DNA of 64,000 bases from Pseudomonas svalbardensis (GTDB lineage: Bacteria > Pseudomonadota > Gammaproteobacteria > Pseudomonadales > Pseudomonadaceae): contig NZ_CP125619.1 of assembly GCF_030053115.1 (NCBI RefSeq), forward strand, positions 3,979,501 through 4,043,500, read 5' to 3'. Made by a program: the position numbers and the translations under genes. Positions 18,196-30,600 of the stretch are shown here, piece by piece. Under the pieces are notes generated by a model that worked only from the letters and a program-made list of their open reading frames with translations, had not been told where the DNA came from and searched no databases. The first letter of the stretch is position 1. Every line of letters starts with the position of its first letter.

Positions 18196-18593
18196 GGTTT
18201 CGGCTCGCTGCCCTCTACTTTGCCATTGGCGTCGTGTTGGGCGTGGCGATGGGCGCTTTCGGCGACCACTCGCTCTTCGCGGTACATGCCCATGTCAATC
18301 TGTTGGGATGGGTATCGATGGCACTGTTCGGACTCATCGGCACAGCGCACCCGTCGATCACCGAAGGGCGCGCTGCTGCAGCACAGTTCTGGACGTACAA
18401 CGTTGGCGTCCCGGTGATGCTCGGCGCACTGACGCTGCGCCTCAAGGGCTTCCCGTCAGTCGAGCCATTGATTGCCGTCGCATCAATCCTCATTGGCTGC
18501 AGCGTGCTGCTTTTTGTGTGGCTGGTGTTTTCGCGCATCGGTATAGCGGCCGAGCGCTTGAGCAGCGCGACACGCGAATCGCGCCTGTCATAA
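18144..18593 (+). CDS. Small four-helix membrane protein, haem-copper-oxidase-subunit-I-like
   Basis: A roughly 135-149-residue membrane protein with four predicted segments. The stretch AHVNLLGWVSMALFGLIGTAHP, with His in a membrane helix, resembles a segment of cytochrome oxidase subunit I-like proteins; a haem role is only a possibility. The first ~17 codons overlap the ferritin-like fragment in another frame. No good start codon with a ribosome site is visible, so the real N-terminus may be missing. Confidence 0.5.
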   Translation: MSRACSIHTLAGCLRATWFRLAALYFAIGVVLGVAMGAFGDHSLFAVHAHVNLLGWVSMALFGLIGTAHPSITEGRAAAAQFWTYNVGVPVMLGALTLRLKGFPSVEPLIAVASILIGCSVLLFVWLVFSRIGIAAERLSSATRESRLS

Positions 18594-18630
18594 CGCGCAA
18601 AACCAATAGCAGCTTTTGCTTAAAGTACAA

Positions 18631-18657
18631 AACGCCCGATGCGGTGCATCGGGCGTT
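18631..18657 (-). terminator. Rho-independent terminator of the alcohol dehydrogenase gene
   Basis: A perfect 12-bp stem (AACGCCCGATGC with GCATCGGGCGTT) and a 3-base loop. On the minus strand it is followed by TTGTACTTT, downstream of the stop at 18716. It could also act weakly on the plus strand. Confidence 0.8.
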
Positions 18658-18715
18658 AGGGTGAAACAGGTGTAAACCTGGTTCAGGACTAGACACTGGC
18701 GTCACTTCACATCGG

Positions 18716-19864
18716 TTACATCGCGGTATGGAAAATCTGCTCGATCTCGTCCTGATTGGCAGGACGCGGATTGGTAAAGCCGCAGGCATCCTTCATGGCA
18801 TTGGTTGCCAGGATCGGGATATCGTCAGCCTTGGCGCCCAGTTCGGCGAGACCGCTCGGAATACCGACATCCGAAGACAGTTTACGGATGGCGGTGATGG
18901 CCGCGGCGGCGCCTTTTTCCGCATCCAGATGCTGAGTGTCGACACCCATTGCGTTGGCAATGTCTTTAAACCGGGCCGGGCATACGCTGGCGTTGAAGCT
19001 GGCGACATGGGGCAGCAGGATCGCATTACAGACGCCGTGGGGCAGGTCGTAGAACCCACCCAGTTGGTGCGCCATGGCGTGGACATAGCCCAGCGATGCA
19101 TTGTTGAACGCCATGCCGGCAAGAAATTGCGCGTAGGCCATGTTTTCCCGGGCGGTCATGTCGTCACCCTGGGCAACGGCAGTGCGCAGGTTGGCCGAGA
19201 TCAATTCCACGGCCTTGAGTGCACAGGCATCGGTGATCGGCGTTGCCGCAGTCGACACGTAGGCTTCGATAGCGTGGGTCAGCGCGTCCATGCCGGTGGC
19301 GGCGGTCAGGCCTTTGGGCATGCCTGCCATCAGCGAAGGATCGTTGACCGACAACAGTGGGGTGACGTTACGGTCGACGATGGCCATTTTCACGTGCCGG
19401 ACTTCGTCGGTAATGATGCAGAAACGGGTCATTTCACTCGCCGTTCCGGCGGTGGTATTGATCGCGATCAACGGCATCTGTGGCTTGGCGGATTGATCCA
19501 CGCCTTCGTAATCACTGATGTGCCCGCCGTTGGCGGCGCACAGGGCAATGCCCTTGGCGCAGTCATGGGGTGAACCGCCGCCCAGGGAAATAATGAAATC
19601 ACAGTCGCTGCGACCGAGCAGCTCAAGACCTTTCTCGACATTGCTGACCGTCGGATTCGGTTTGGCGCCATCAAACAGGGTGGAGTTGATGTCCTGCTGG
19701 GCCAGAAGACTGGCTACCTTGGCGGCCACGCCGGCTTTGGCCAGGCCTGCATCAGTGACGATCAAGGCTTTACGGAAACCATATTTGCGGATTGCGAGCA
19801 TTGCTTCGCCGAGACTGCCAATGCCCATCATGTTCACGGATGGAATGAAGAAGGTGCTGCTCAT
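18716..19864 (-). CDS. yiaY: Iron-containing alcohol dehydrogenase (YiaY type)
   Basis: A 382-residue group III alcohol dehydrogenase, close in length and sequence to E. coli YiaY. It probably oxidises alcohols with NAD, or reduces aldehydes. The NAD phosphate loop is [11 protein letters not shown] (95-105). Expected metal ligands are Asp193, His197, His262 and His276 ([35 protein letters not shown]). A GAGGAATTATC site precedes the ATG on the minus strand. The gene stands alone, with its own terminator. Substrate cannot be told from sequence. Confidence 0.88.
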   Translation of the reverse strand: MSSTFFIPSVNMMGIGSLGEAMLAIRKYGFRKALIVTDAGLAKAGVAAKVASLLAQQDINSTLFDGAKPNPTVSNVEKGLELLGRSDCDFIISLGGGSPHDCAKGIALCAANGGHISDYEGVDQSAKPQMPLIAINTTAGTASEMTRFCIITDEVRHVKMAIVDRNVTPLLSVNDPSLMAGMPKGLTAATGMDALTHAIEAYVSTAATPITDACALKAVELISANLRTAVAQGDDMTARENMAYAQFLAGMAFNNASLGYVHAMAHQLGGFYDLPHGVCNAILLPHVASFNASVCPARFKDIANAMGVDTQHLDAEKGAAAAITAIRKLSSDVGIPSGLAELGAKADDIPILATNAMKDACGFTNPRPANQDEIEQIFHTAM

Positions 19865-20255
19865 GATAATTCCTCTTTTATTCTGGAAACCCGAAAATCA
19901 GGTGAGGTCTTCTACTCATATCGCAGGCTGTGAGGCTGGTCTGATTGTCATCATTGACGAAGTTCAGCGGGAGATTTGCTACATCAAGTGTTCAGGCGAA
20001 CAGTGTTTTAAGATGCAGAGGTGGATGGGCCATCGCAGCCGGTATCTTTTGATCATGGGATTGAGCCTAACCCTATGACGCCAGACTGGAATGGTCCTTT
20101 AGCTTCCATTGGCACCTCCTTTAGTACTGGGAGGTAATGCGCCCTGACAAGTCCGGCGCGAGACCTGTGGCGAGGGAGCTAAATAGTCGCCCTCGGAAAA
20201 TTCGGCTTGCCTGATCGCCACTCGGCGACTTTTTCGTACACCCCCTGGACCGAGC
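19865..20255. other. Intergenic region between yiaY and trmK
   Basis: No gene with support. It holds the yiaY promoter and the end of the trmK transcript. A part of a REP-like sequence (CCTGTGGCGAGGGAGCT at about 20164) and a short stem TCGCC-ACTC-GGCGA followed by CTTTTT (about 20216-20235) are seen. I found no convincing sigma-54 site. Confidence 0.3.
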
Positions 20256-20951
20256 TCAAGCCAGCAGCTCGGTGATCCACCGGGCCTGCCGGGCGATGTC
20301 TTGCACCTTCTCCTCGGGCACGGCCTGCCGCGCACGGGCGAAGTGGGTCAGGGTCTTCTGCTTCTCGCGCAGCATGCGCTGCCACTTGATCAGGAACGCC
20401 GGGCTGCGTGCCTGCATCTGCAGCGGGCCGAAGTAAAGCTCCTCGGCGGTGTACATCACCGGCCCCGCGCGCTCGGCGACGATGATTTCGTAGTCGAAGC
20501 GATTTTCCTGCAGCAGTTCCTCGCAGAGGATGCGGTAGCCATTTTCCATCAGCCATTGGCGCAGTGGCTGCTCGCCGCCGTTGGGCTGCAGAATCAGGCG
20601 CTCCTGGCCGCTCAGACGTGCCTTGCCGCTGTCGAGGATGTCGCGGATCGTCTCGCCGCCCATGCCGCAGATGCTGATCGCCGTGATCCCGTCTCCCGGC
20701 TCGATCGCCGCCAGACCATTGGCCAGGCGCACGGTGATCCGCTGGTCCAGGCCGTTTTCGCGCACGGTGCGTTCGGCCGAGCGGAACGGCGTCAATGCCA
20801 CCTCGCCGGCCATCGCCGCCACGATCGCGCCACGGCGCATCAACGCCACCGGCAGGTAGCCGTGATCCGAGCCGATGTCAGCCAGGCGCGCATCTGCTGG
20901 CACATGCGCCGCCACGCGCTCCAGGCGCTGGGACAATGTCTGTTCGTTCAA
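20256..20951 (-). CDS. trmK: tRNA (adenine-N1) methyltransferase TrmK
   Basis: A 231-residue Rossmann methyltransferase of the TrmK (YqfN) family, which methylates N1 of A22 in some tRNAs. The signature LADIGSDHGYLPVALMRRG is the SAM site; ICGMGGETI and LILQPNGGEQPLRQWL are family features. The C-terminus is a helical hairpin. The start is uncertain: TTG at 20951 gives the family-like opening NEQTLSQRLERV and has AAAGGAA ahead; an ATG at 20978 or 21011 is also possible. It is the last gene before the peroxidase region. Confidence 0.8.
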   Translation of the reverse strand: MNEQTLSQRLERVAAHVPADARLADIGSDHGYLPVALMRRGAIVAAMAGEVALTPFRSAERTVRENGLDQRITVRLANGLAAIEPGDGITAISICGMGGETIRDILDSGKARLSGQERLILQPNGGEQPLRQWLMENGYRILCEELLQENRFDYEIIVAERAGPVMYTAEELYFGPLQMQARSPAFLIKWQRMLREKQKTLTHFARARQAVPEEKVQDIARQARWITELLA

Positions 20952-21305
20952 CCGCCGTTCCTTTTTCAGTGTCCGCATCAGGTCGATATCAGCAGGTAGC
21001 GAAAGGCGCAAGCACGTATCCCGGCCATAAGTGGACAGAGCGTTCCAGAACCGGCCTCCAATACCAACCTGAAGCTATCAGTGATATTGCCATACCCGCG
21101 TTGAGAGAAATTCCCCATAAATGGGCTGTATTACCCGCATCCTGTTTCAACTTTTCCGATGGAGAACTGACCACAGAAGCAGGCTGCCCCGCCGGCGGGG
21201 AATTATAGGCTGTTAAATTTTTTGGCACAGAGAATGCTGTGTGTTCACTAGCACCTGCGCCGCAGATCAGGCGCGCATTGCTAGCCCTTCCGAGGAGTCA
21301 CTTTC

Positions 21306-21401
21306 ATGCGCATCGAGCCGCTAATCCTCACGCTGGTACTCATTCTTTTCATTTTTACGATAGGGGCAGCCTGGAGTCTTATCAGCTTGTTCAGCAGTTA
21401 A
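21306..21401 (+). CDS. 31-residue small membrane protein
   Basis: A short open frame MRIEPLILTLVLILFIFTIG... ending LFSS: one hydrophobic segment (residues 5-28). A strong ribosome site GAGGAG lies 8 bases ahead of the ATG. The codons are not biased against coding. It is not on common gene lists, so its reality is a prediction. A possible role as a small membrane protein is only suggested by its shape. Confidence 0.5.
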   Translation: MRIEPLILTLVLILFIFTIGAAWSLISLFSS

Positions 21402-21534
21402 GGTCAGTGGGAAGAATTCATCACGTTTGGGTTACAGGGTGAAGGCCGGAGCAAGCGTTTCCTACGGTCCGACATACCGACCTGCCAGGGCGGCTCACCC
21501 ATTTTCAGCTCAACAAACAGCCAGATTTTTTTAA

Positions 21535-21562
21535 GAAAAAAAGAGAGGGCATCCATGCCCTC
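21535..21562 (-). terminator. Terminator of the giant peroxidase gene
   Basis: Stem GAGGGCAT (21545-21552) and ATGCCCTC (21555-21562), which on the minus strand is followed by TCTTTTTTTCTT. It lies 43 bases beyond the stop of the 3625-residue gene. Confidence 0.85.
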
Positions 21563-21604
21563 CCCTCCGCTTTTCACGCGTCTGCGACAGTACTGATCAG
21601 GACC

Positions 21605-24600
21605 TCAAGTGGCGAGAATGAAGTCCGCGGCAGTGACGGTTGTTGCATCGGCCACACCGACCAGGCGGATGGACTCAGGTCCTGCGGAGCTGATCAAGGT
21701 ATCCGCACCCACATCGGTGATGATGACGTTGCCGGCAAAGGTCGCAGCAGTGACGCCGAACGCGGAAATATCGAGCCGGTCCTGGCCTCCCACCGCGTCG
21801 GCATCGAAGCCGATGATCTGATCGGTCCCGAAGCCCGCTGCGAACATGAAGATATCGTTGCCACTGCTGGCAACCATCATGTCGTTGCCGGCACCGCCAG
21901 TGACCGTATCGTTGCCAGTACCGCCATCGATAAAGTCATTGCCAGTGCCACCGTTCAGGGTATCCGTGCCAATGCCACCGAACAGTTGGTCGTTGCCGCC
22001 GCCACCATTGAGGGTGTCATTACCCCCCCCGCCGGTGATGACGTTGTTCAACCCGTTACCGTTGCCGACGAAGTTGCCGACTCCGGTGTAGGTCAGATTT
22101 TCGACATTACCGCCCAGCGTGTAGCTGGCCAGCGAAGTCTGCACGGTGTCCGTACCGCCACCCGCCACCTCGACCACCACGTCCAAGGCTGCATCGACGA
22201 CGTAGGTATCGTTGCCGGCGCCCCCCAACATCCGGTCAGCACCTGCACCGCCATTGAGGAGGTCGTTACCCACCCCGCCGGTGATGGTGTTGGCCTGCGC
22301 GTTACCGGTACCGGTGAAGTCACCGGCGCCCGTATAGGTCAGGTTCTCGACGTTGGCACCGAGCTGGTAGCTTGTCAGGCTGGTTTGTACCAGATCGGTA
22401 CCACCACCCAGCGCCTCGGTGACAAGGTCACCGACGTTGTCGACCACAAACGTGTCGTTGCCAGCACCGCCGTTCATGGCATCCGCGCCGAGCCCACCGT
22501 TGAGGGTGTCGTTGCCGTCCTCGCCATTGAGGACGTCGTTGTCGTCTCCGCCGTTGAGGATGTCGTTGCCAGTGCCGCCAAACAACTGGTCGATACCGGC
22601 GAGGCCATTCAGCGTATCGTTCCCGCCCAGGCCAAACAGCACATCGTTACCTACGGTGCCGGTGAGGGTGTTGTCCAAAGCGTTGCCCTGCAGCACCACG
22701 CCCAGAGCCGCAACCGCCACCGTCGCCGCCGAGGTCACCGACTCCAGCGTACCGAAGCCATCGGTGTAGCGCACGATCACTCGCAGTTGCAGATTGACCT
22801 GCGCCGCACCAGGGGTGAAGGTCGCAGCGGTCGCGCCGTTGATGTCGGTGAAGGACGCGCCGACACCTTGCTGCCATTGGAAACTGAATGTGCCCAGCCC
22901 ATCCGCATCGGCAATCCCGGCCGTCAGCGCGGTCAGCACCTGCCCTTGATCCGGGGTTGTATCGCTGATCAGCAACGCGCCTGTCGGTGCATCGTTGATG
23001 TTGGCCACCGGCCCCAGGATGTTGGACGAAGCGCTTTCGGCCACACCGAAGTCATCCACGTAACCGATCACCACGCGCACTTGCTGGCCGACCTGAGCCT
23101 GGCCAAGCGCGAGCGTGCTATCGGTAGCTCCGGCGATGTTGACGAAATCAGGCCCGTTGCTCGCCTGCCATTGGTAGGTGAACTGCGGATTGCTGAGGCC
23201 ATCAATGTCGATGATGCTCGCCGGGTCAGCGGTCAACAGCTGATTCTGCACTGCAAGCCCGGTTACGGTCGGCCCTTGAGTTGGTGCATCATTGACGTTG
23301 TCCACCGGCCCCAGGATGTTGGACGAAACGCTTTCGGCCACACCGAAGTTATCCACGTAACCGATCACCACGCGCACTTCCTGGCCGACCTGAGCCTGGC
23401 CAAGCGCGAACGTGCTACCGGTAGCGCCGGCGATGTTGACGAAGCCAAGCCCGTCGTTCGCCTGCCACTGGTAGGTGAACTGCGTAGTGCTCAGGCCATC
23501 GGCGTCGATGATGCTCGTCGGGTCAGCGGTCAACAGCTGGTTCTGTACTGCAAGCCCGATAACGGTCGGCCCTTCGGTCGGTGTACTGTTCCCGGACGAG
23601 TCGACGATCTCCAGCGTGCCCTTGGCATCCTGGTACACCGCCCGGACGCGGATGTTCAGACCCGCCACATCGTCCGTCACCCGGTAGGTGGTGCCGCTCG
23701 CCCGCGTTGCCTCGCCAGCGGCGACGAAGGTGATGTCGTCATAGATGCCCGAGCCGGCAATGTTTTCGACCTGCCAGAAGTAAGCCACCCCGCCAGTCAC
23801 CGCACCGGTCGGATTGGTTACGCTTTGGCTGTCCGCGTCGTGTACCGCTCGATCACTGACGCGCAACAACTGGCCGGCGACAGGCGTATCGTCACGCACA
23901 CCGGTGCCAGCATCGAGGATTGCCAGATGGCCCGATGGGTCGTTGTTTTGCGCGGTGCCCACTCCGGACAACTGCGCAACGTCAGCGAACTGCAGTCGCT
24001 CAATGCCCGTCAAGCGATCGACGCCATCACGCCCCGCCACCGAGTCGGTCACAATGACCGTGTCGCCATCGATCTCGACGCCGTATTCCCCCGCAGTACC
24101 GGAGAACAACGCAGTGTCGAAGCTGTCGGTGCCGGTCAGAATCTCCCGCACGATGACCAACTGGCCCGGGTTGTAAGTACCGTTCAGCATAAACGGCACC
24201 AGTGGCTCCATGCTGTTGAACGTGGCGATTTCCGCGCCAGTGCCGTCAGCGTTCGCCCGTACGCTGATGCGTACGTTCAGCCACTTGTCACCGTCGATGA
24301 TGTCGTCACCACCGCGACCTTCGATCAGGTCGCTACCGCCACCGCCGAGGATGATGTTGCCGCCGTCGAAGAACGTCGCTCCGGCGGGCAGCAGATCAGC
24401 GAGGCCGTCGATCAGGTCAATGTTGGTCAACACACTGCCGGTTGCACCCGCAGAGGGCAGAGACGTGGCATCTTCGTTGTCACCGCGCAGGAAGTCACCG
24501 TGGGACGAACCCGACAGACCTTCCATGATGTCGAAACTTACCTGCGCCGAAGCACCCGAACCCGGCAGCGGCGGAACATCGAAAAAGCGGTCGGTGAAAT

Positions 24601-27600
24601 CGATGGTCACGCCCTGGGCGAGCCCCTTGAAGGTTGCCCAGTCATAGCCGGAGCCGCCGATATAGCGGTCACCGAAACCGAGACTGCCCACCATGATGTC
24701 GTCGCCACCTTCGCCGTTGAACTTATCGTTCTCGTTACCGCCGATGAACACATCGTGGCCGATGACAGGGTCGTTGCCGAGCGGGTCGAAGTTGTCGCCA
24801 GGTGCACCGTCCGAGGTGCCCTTTTCGATCCAGTCGTCGCCTTCGTTACCCATATCCTGTTCGTTGGCTTTGCTACCCAGAATGAAGTCGTTGCCGTGGC
24901 CACCAATGGCCTCGGAAGCGTCCTCGCCGGTCACGATGAAGTCATTACCGAACCCGCCGATGATCAGGTTGACGCCGTTGCCACCGTGCAGCACGTCGTT
25001 GCCGTCGCCACCCTGGATGTTATCGTCGCCGCCGCGGTCGCTGATGATGTCGTCGCCGGCGCCACCGCGCAGTTGGTCGTTGCCGTCACCGCCTTCGATG
25101 CGATCGTTGCCGCCGTCACCCCAAACCGTGTCATCACCTTCACTCGCGATGAGGATGTCTGCATTGTTGGTGCCGCCCAGCACGATGTGCTCTTCACCTG
25201 TGTATTTGATGTAGTTGGCGTCCGGCCCCGCGGTCAGCGGGTTGTCGCGGAACACCACCTTCTCGCCATTCTCGCCAAGCGGATCGGCGTTGCCCAGGCC
25301 ATCGTTGTACTGCTTGCTCTGGTCCCTTTCCAGATAGAACGCCGGGTCCGAGAACACCAGCCCCGGCAAGTGAGTGGCCGAGGTGTTGGCCATGATCAGC
25401 TTGGCGAACGAGTTGCTTTCCAGTTCGGCGTTCATCGACAGGCCAGCAGTTCGCTCCAGGTAGTAGAAGCGGTCACCGTCCTGCAGTTTTTCCAGCTGGT
25501 TCTCGAACACGAAGTTGAACGTCGAGCCGAGCATGCCGCCGAACGGAGTTTTCTCTTCGGCCAGGCCGCCGATCCAGAGGTCGATGGCATCGACGCCCGT
25601 GACAGTCACGCCCTTCAGATCGTCGGCAGTCCCCAGCAGCCCATCCTTGCCGGCCCGCGTCACGTTGGCCCAAGTGCCAGTGCCGTTGAGGAAGTCCAGA
25701 CGGTCGGCCGGCGCACCCGTACCACCAAATACCAGCGCCAGGGCTGCAGCGCGTTTGCCTTCCAGCGTGGTCGCCGCCGTGATCGTGTCATGGGTGCCAT
25801 AGGCCGCGATGAAGTTGATCAACGACTCTGGATGTTTGAGGTGCTGCACCAGGTCGACCCAGCTGGTGTAGGGCTTGAGTTGGGTATCACCGGTTTGGCT
25901 GTAGATGTCGCGGCGGACCGCATTGAGCGAAGGAATCCCCACGTCGCGGCCACGGGCGATATTGATCGCCGGCAGGTCAAGCGGCAGGCCGAGCAGGTTA
26001 CTGCGCAGCGCCTCGGTGACGAACTCGTCGATTTCGTTACCGGCTTGCCGAGTCATCCCACGCACGATCGCACTGGTCGCATCCTCGGGCGTTACGCCAC
26101 TGGCGGCGTACGCCAACGGGTTGAGGAACGCCGCGATCAGGCCGAGTTGCTGATCAGGATCAGCACTGTTCGGATCGCCGACCACGTTGAAATCGACATC
26201 GAAGCGATCGACGGTCTCGGTCAGCATCGAGTGGCCAAACCGGTACACGGTGTGGGCGAACTCGGCGACGATCGAGGCATCGAGGTCAACGTCATAGACC
26301 TGGGTCGGTGCGAAGAACAGGTCGACGTTGGGCTGGATGGTCCGGGCAAACTCCTCGAACACCAGGTGCTGATACTGCATCTCGGTGCCGAACTTGGCAG
26401 CCTGGAACAAGCGCTCGCCATTCCACACCAGCGCATCGATCTCCGTCTGGTTGGCGGGCAAACCGCTCACCGGGGTCAGCAGCCACTCGTTGAGGAAGGC
26501 CAGGTCAGCCGAATCGAGCACGGTGTCCTTGGTCTGCGCGACCAGCCGATTGTGCTCGGAGTGGAAAATCGCATGCACCGCGGTCAGGCCAATGTTCTCG
26601 TTGACCCGGCCGTCGCCAGCGATGTAATGCGCATCGAGCAACTCGTTGTCGTAGGCCAGGTTGGCCCCGGTGTGCGGATTGGCCGGCACTGCGTTGCCAA
26701 TAGCGGAATCAGCGTCAGGCACGAGCACGCCACTGCTGAACACCGGCGCTGCATTGTGGGCAATGTCGGCGAGGAACTGGTGACCGGTGCGCACAGCATT
26801 GGTCAGGCTAATGGGGGAAAGCGGATTGCCTTCGACCAGAACGTCATCAGCCGTGCCGCCCAGACCGTCAACCCCCTTCATCACGACCATCGGGAAGCCG
26901 TTCGGCCCCTTGATGAAATTGCCATAGGCGTCGGTCGCCAACAGCGGCGAGTTATCGACGTCGGCATCGGTAAGGTGGATACCCAGAATGTCGTTGGCCT
27001 GCGCCTTGACCACTTTCCAGGTCGCCATACCACCGATTTCGGTGTCGTCTGCAGTCCCAAACTTGCCGTCAGCCCCCAGGTCACGGTTAGTGATCAGCCT
27101 GCCGGTCGCGATGGGGCCGTTGTCGGTCAGCTCATAACCGCGCAGGAAAACCTGGTGCGACGGGTGCGAGCTGTAGGTCTGGTTTTGGTCCACGAATGGC
27201 GACGTGGTGTTGGTGTGTTCATGGATGTCGTCGGCCGTGCCGAGAACGCCGTCCGCCCCTGGCAGGTTAGTCGCGCGGGTCAGCACCATGAAGTTGGTGT
27301 GGCCACCTGGCACATACAGCGGATCATCCGGTTGCAGCGGGATGAAGATGGTGCCCGAACCGCCCTTGGTAAGCAGGTCCAGCCCATGATCGAAGAACTG
27401 CCCGAAGAAGGTCATCCAGGCGTTGAACGGCGCGGACAACCCCGCATCCGCCGTGGTGTTCTCGAACAGGTACACATCGTGGTCGTCGGCAGTCCCGAAC
27501 TGACCATCCATGCCGGGGCTGGCGACTATCCGTGTGCCATCCTTGAGCACGTCGTCGTTATCCTCCGCGCCGAAGTTGAGCACACCGTCCGCACCCGGGT

Positions 27601-30600
27601 CGTAAGCCGTGGCATAGGCCGCCGGGTTGTTCGACGTCTGGTCGACGATCAGATTACTGATGGTGCGCGGTTGCGAGTCAAACACGTAGCCGCTGGTCTG
27701 CTGATACGACGATCCCGGAATGGCCGGCGAGCCGGGGCCGAAGAAGCCGGCAGGCGCACCTTCCGCGGGATTGAAGACCGGATCGGTCACGCGCGGAAAG
27801 ACGTTATCGGCGGCGCCAAACTCGGTATTGTTGATGCCGTTGTGGTTCATCAGGTTGTTGTTCGAGCCATCGACCGCACGCAGGCCCAACGGCGCGCGGA
27901 TATTCGGGATCAGCGAAAGGATGTCCTGACCGGCCGCGTCAGCCTCGGCAATCTTGATCTGATCAAGGATGAAGTTGAGGTCGGAGCGGACCATGTTGAG
28001 GCCCTCGCCGCCCGCGGTAGCATTGACGACGGGTGTCTGGGCCGTCGGCACAACCGGCGCGCCGGGTTCCACCACGGCAGTCGGCTGCGAGAACAGCACT
28101 TCAGTCGTGCCATGACCATCCTGATAGATCGCCTTGACCCTCAGTGACAGCCCGGCAAGATCAGGCGAGACCTTGAAGGCGGTGCCGTCTGCGCTCTGGA
28201 ATGCCAGGTCACCGGCAGGCAGCAGAATGATGTCTTCGAAAATGCCGGTGCCCGGGTCGGCTTCGAACTGCCAAAAGTAGGACACCGAGGCGTTGTTGAT
28301 AAAACCCTGCAGATTACCCACCGCGATGTTGTTGGCATCGCGCACCCCGGCCACGTTCACCGTCAGCGTGTCGCCCACTGTGATTGCGCCGCCGTTTGCA
28401 TCCGTGACGGTTGGACTGCCGAGCGGTTGTGCATTCAGCCCCGGCACCAGCACTTGCTGGGTATCGGCGAACTGCAGACGTTCGATATGCAGCAAGGTAT
28501 CGGTGCCGTCGCGACCCACTTCGGTATCGGTCACCGTCCAGACATCGTCCGCCACATTGGCCGTGCCGCGGGTGTCACGCGTCACCACATACTCGGACTG
28601 AAGCCCGGAGAAAATGGCGGTGTCGAAAGCCGCCCCGCCTGTCGAGGTGCCGGGCAGGATTTCCCGCACGGCCTTGAGTTGCCCCGGGTTATAGGTGCCG
28701 TCGATCATGAACGGGATCATATCGACCATGCTGTCGAAGCTGGCGATCTCGGGGCCGGTATGATTGACGTCACCGACGTCATAGACCGCAATCCTGACGT
28801 TGAGCCATTTGTCGCCATCGATCAGATCATCGCCACCGCGACCCTCGATCAGGTCACTGCCATTGCCACCCAGAATGATGTTGCCGGTGGCAAATCCGGT
28901 GGTCGGCAAGCCGGCATCGGCCAGAAACTGCTCCAGTCCACGGATCAACGCCACATTGGTCAGCGCTGAGCCCGTGGCGCCACCGTGGTCGACGATAGTG
29001 ACCGCATTGACATTATCGCCCTTGAGCACATCGCCGAATTGCGAACCAGACAAGCCTTCGACCTCGGCAAAACGGTCGAGAATCGAGGCCGGCGACGCGC
29101 CGACCGGATTGAACGGCCCGTTGTTCTGGTTTGGCGCGTTGCCGTGTGGCTGCGCCAGCGCAGCCATGGTCAGGTCAACGGTCACGCCGACCCTGTCATT
29201 TTTATGGGTTACCCAGTCGAAACCGGACATGCCGTCCATATTGTCCTGGGCATCGCTGCCGACAAAGATGTCATCGCCACCCTCGCCGATCATTTCGTCG
29301 AAACCACCACCACCGACAAAGATGTCGTTGCCGATCGTATCGTCATTGAGCAACGGCGAGGCGTTATCGCCAGGCGCACCGTCCTGGGTGCCCTTCTCGA
29401 TCCAGTCATCACCTTCGCCACCGGTAGCTGGCAGGTTGGTCTTGGCGCCGAGGATAAAATCGTCACCCTGACCGCCGAAGGTGGTTGAGACGTCTTCCGT
29501 GGTGATGATGAAGTCCTGGCCATCGCCCCCCAGGATCAGGTTACCTCCAACCAGCATGCTGCCAGCCACGATCACATCGTTACCGGCATTGCCTTCCAGA
29601 CGGTTGTCGCCGAACGAGTCGGTGATGATGTCATCGCCCGCGCCGCCCAGTACCGCATCGTTCCCGGCGCCACCTTCGAGGCGGTCGTTGCCGCCGTCGC
29701 CGTAAAGGGTGTCATCGCCGTCACCGGAGACGATGATGTCATTGTCGGCGGTGCCGCCCAGGACGACATGGTCTTCACCGGTGTATTGCAGATAATTACT
29801 GTCCAGACCTGCGGTGTTGGGGTTGTCGCGGATCACCAGCGGCACGATTTCCACGCCGTTGATCATGATGCCGCCAGTAGGATCGGCTTTGCCGTCCACG
29901 CCAAGGTTAGTGAACTGATTGGCCTGATTCACTTCGAGGGTGAACGTCGGCGTCAGGAACACGGTGTTCGACAGGTGGGTGACATCGGTGTTGAGCATCA
30001 TCAGCTTGGCAAAGGAGTTGTTCTCCAACTCGGTGCCGAAGTTCAGGCCCGCGACGCGCGACAGATAGTAGAAACGGTCGCCGTTCTGCAACGCCTCCAT
30101 CTGGGTTTCAAACACGAAATTGAACGTCGAGCCGAGCATGCCGCCGAACGGCATTTTCTGCTCGGCGAGGCCACCGACCCAGAAGTCGATGTCGTCAAGA
30201 CCCGTGATCGTCACACCCGTCACGTCGTCGGCAGTACCCAGCAGCCCATCCTTGCCGGCCAGCGTTACGTTAGCATAGGCATCGGTGCTGTTGAGGAAGT
30301 CCAGGCGGTCAGCCGGTGAACCAGTACCGCCGAATACCAGCGCCAAGGCTGCAGCGCGTTTGTCTGCCAGTGTGGTCGCCGCCGTAATCGTGTCATGCGT
30401 GCCATAGGCAGCGATGAAGTTGACCAACGACTCGGGGTGCTTGAGGTGGTCCGCAAAGTCAGCCCAACTGATGTACGGCTTGAGTTGGCTGTCGCCGGTT
30501 GATGCGTACATCTCACGGCGCGCTTCATTCAACGTAGGGATGCCAGTGTCGCGACCACGCGCCAGGTTCAAGGCCGGCAAATCGAGCGGCAGACCGAGTA

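Noticed and set aside
19768..20255. Possible sigma-54 promoter (TGGCAC at about 20106) upstream of yiaY
   Set aside because: The -12 element does not match and the orientation points away from yiaY.
21840..25200. Short regular repeats that might be taken for a CRISPR array
   Set aside because: The repeats are the coding sequence of RTX GGxGxDx nonapeptides, with no uniform spacers and an intact reading frame.
21986..28147. A 2053-codon open frame antisense to the giant peroxidase gene
   Set aside because: It is complementary to RTX and peroxidase codons, where biased GC-rich codons suppress stops in the opposite strand. The translated protein has no recognisable domain, and the sense strand carries clear motifs.
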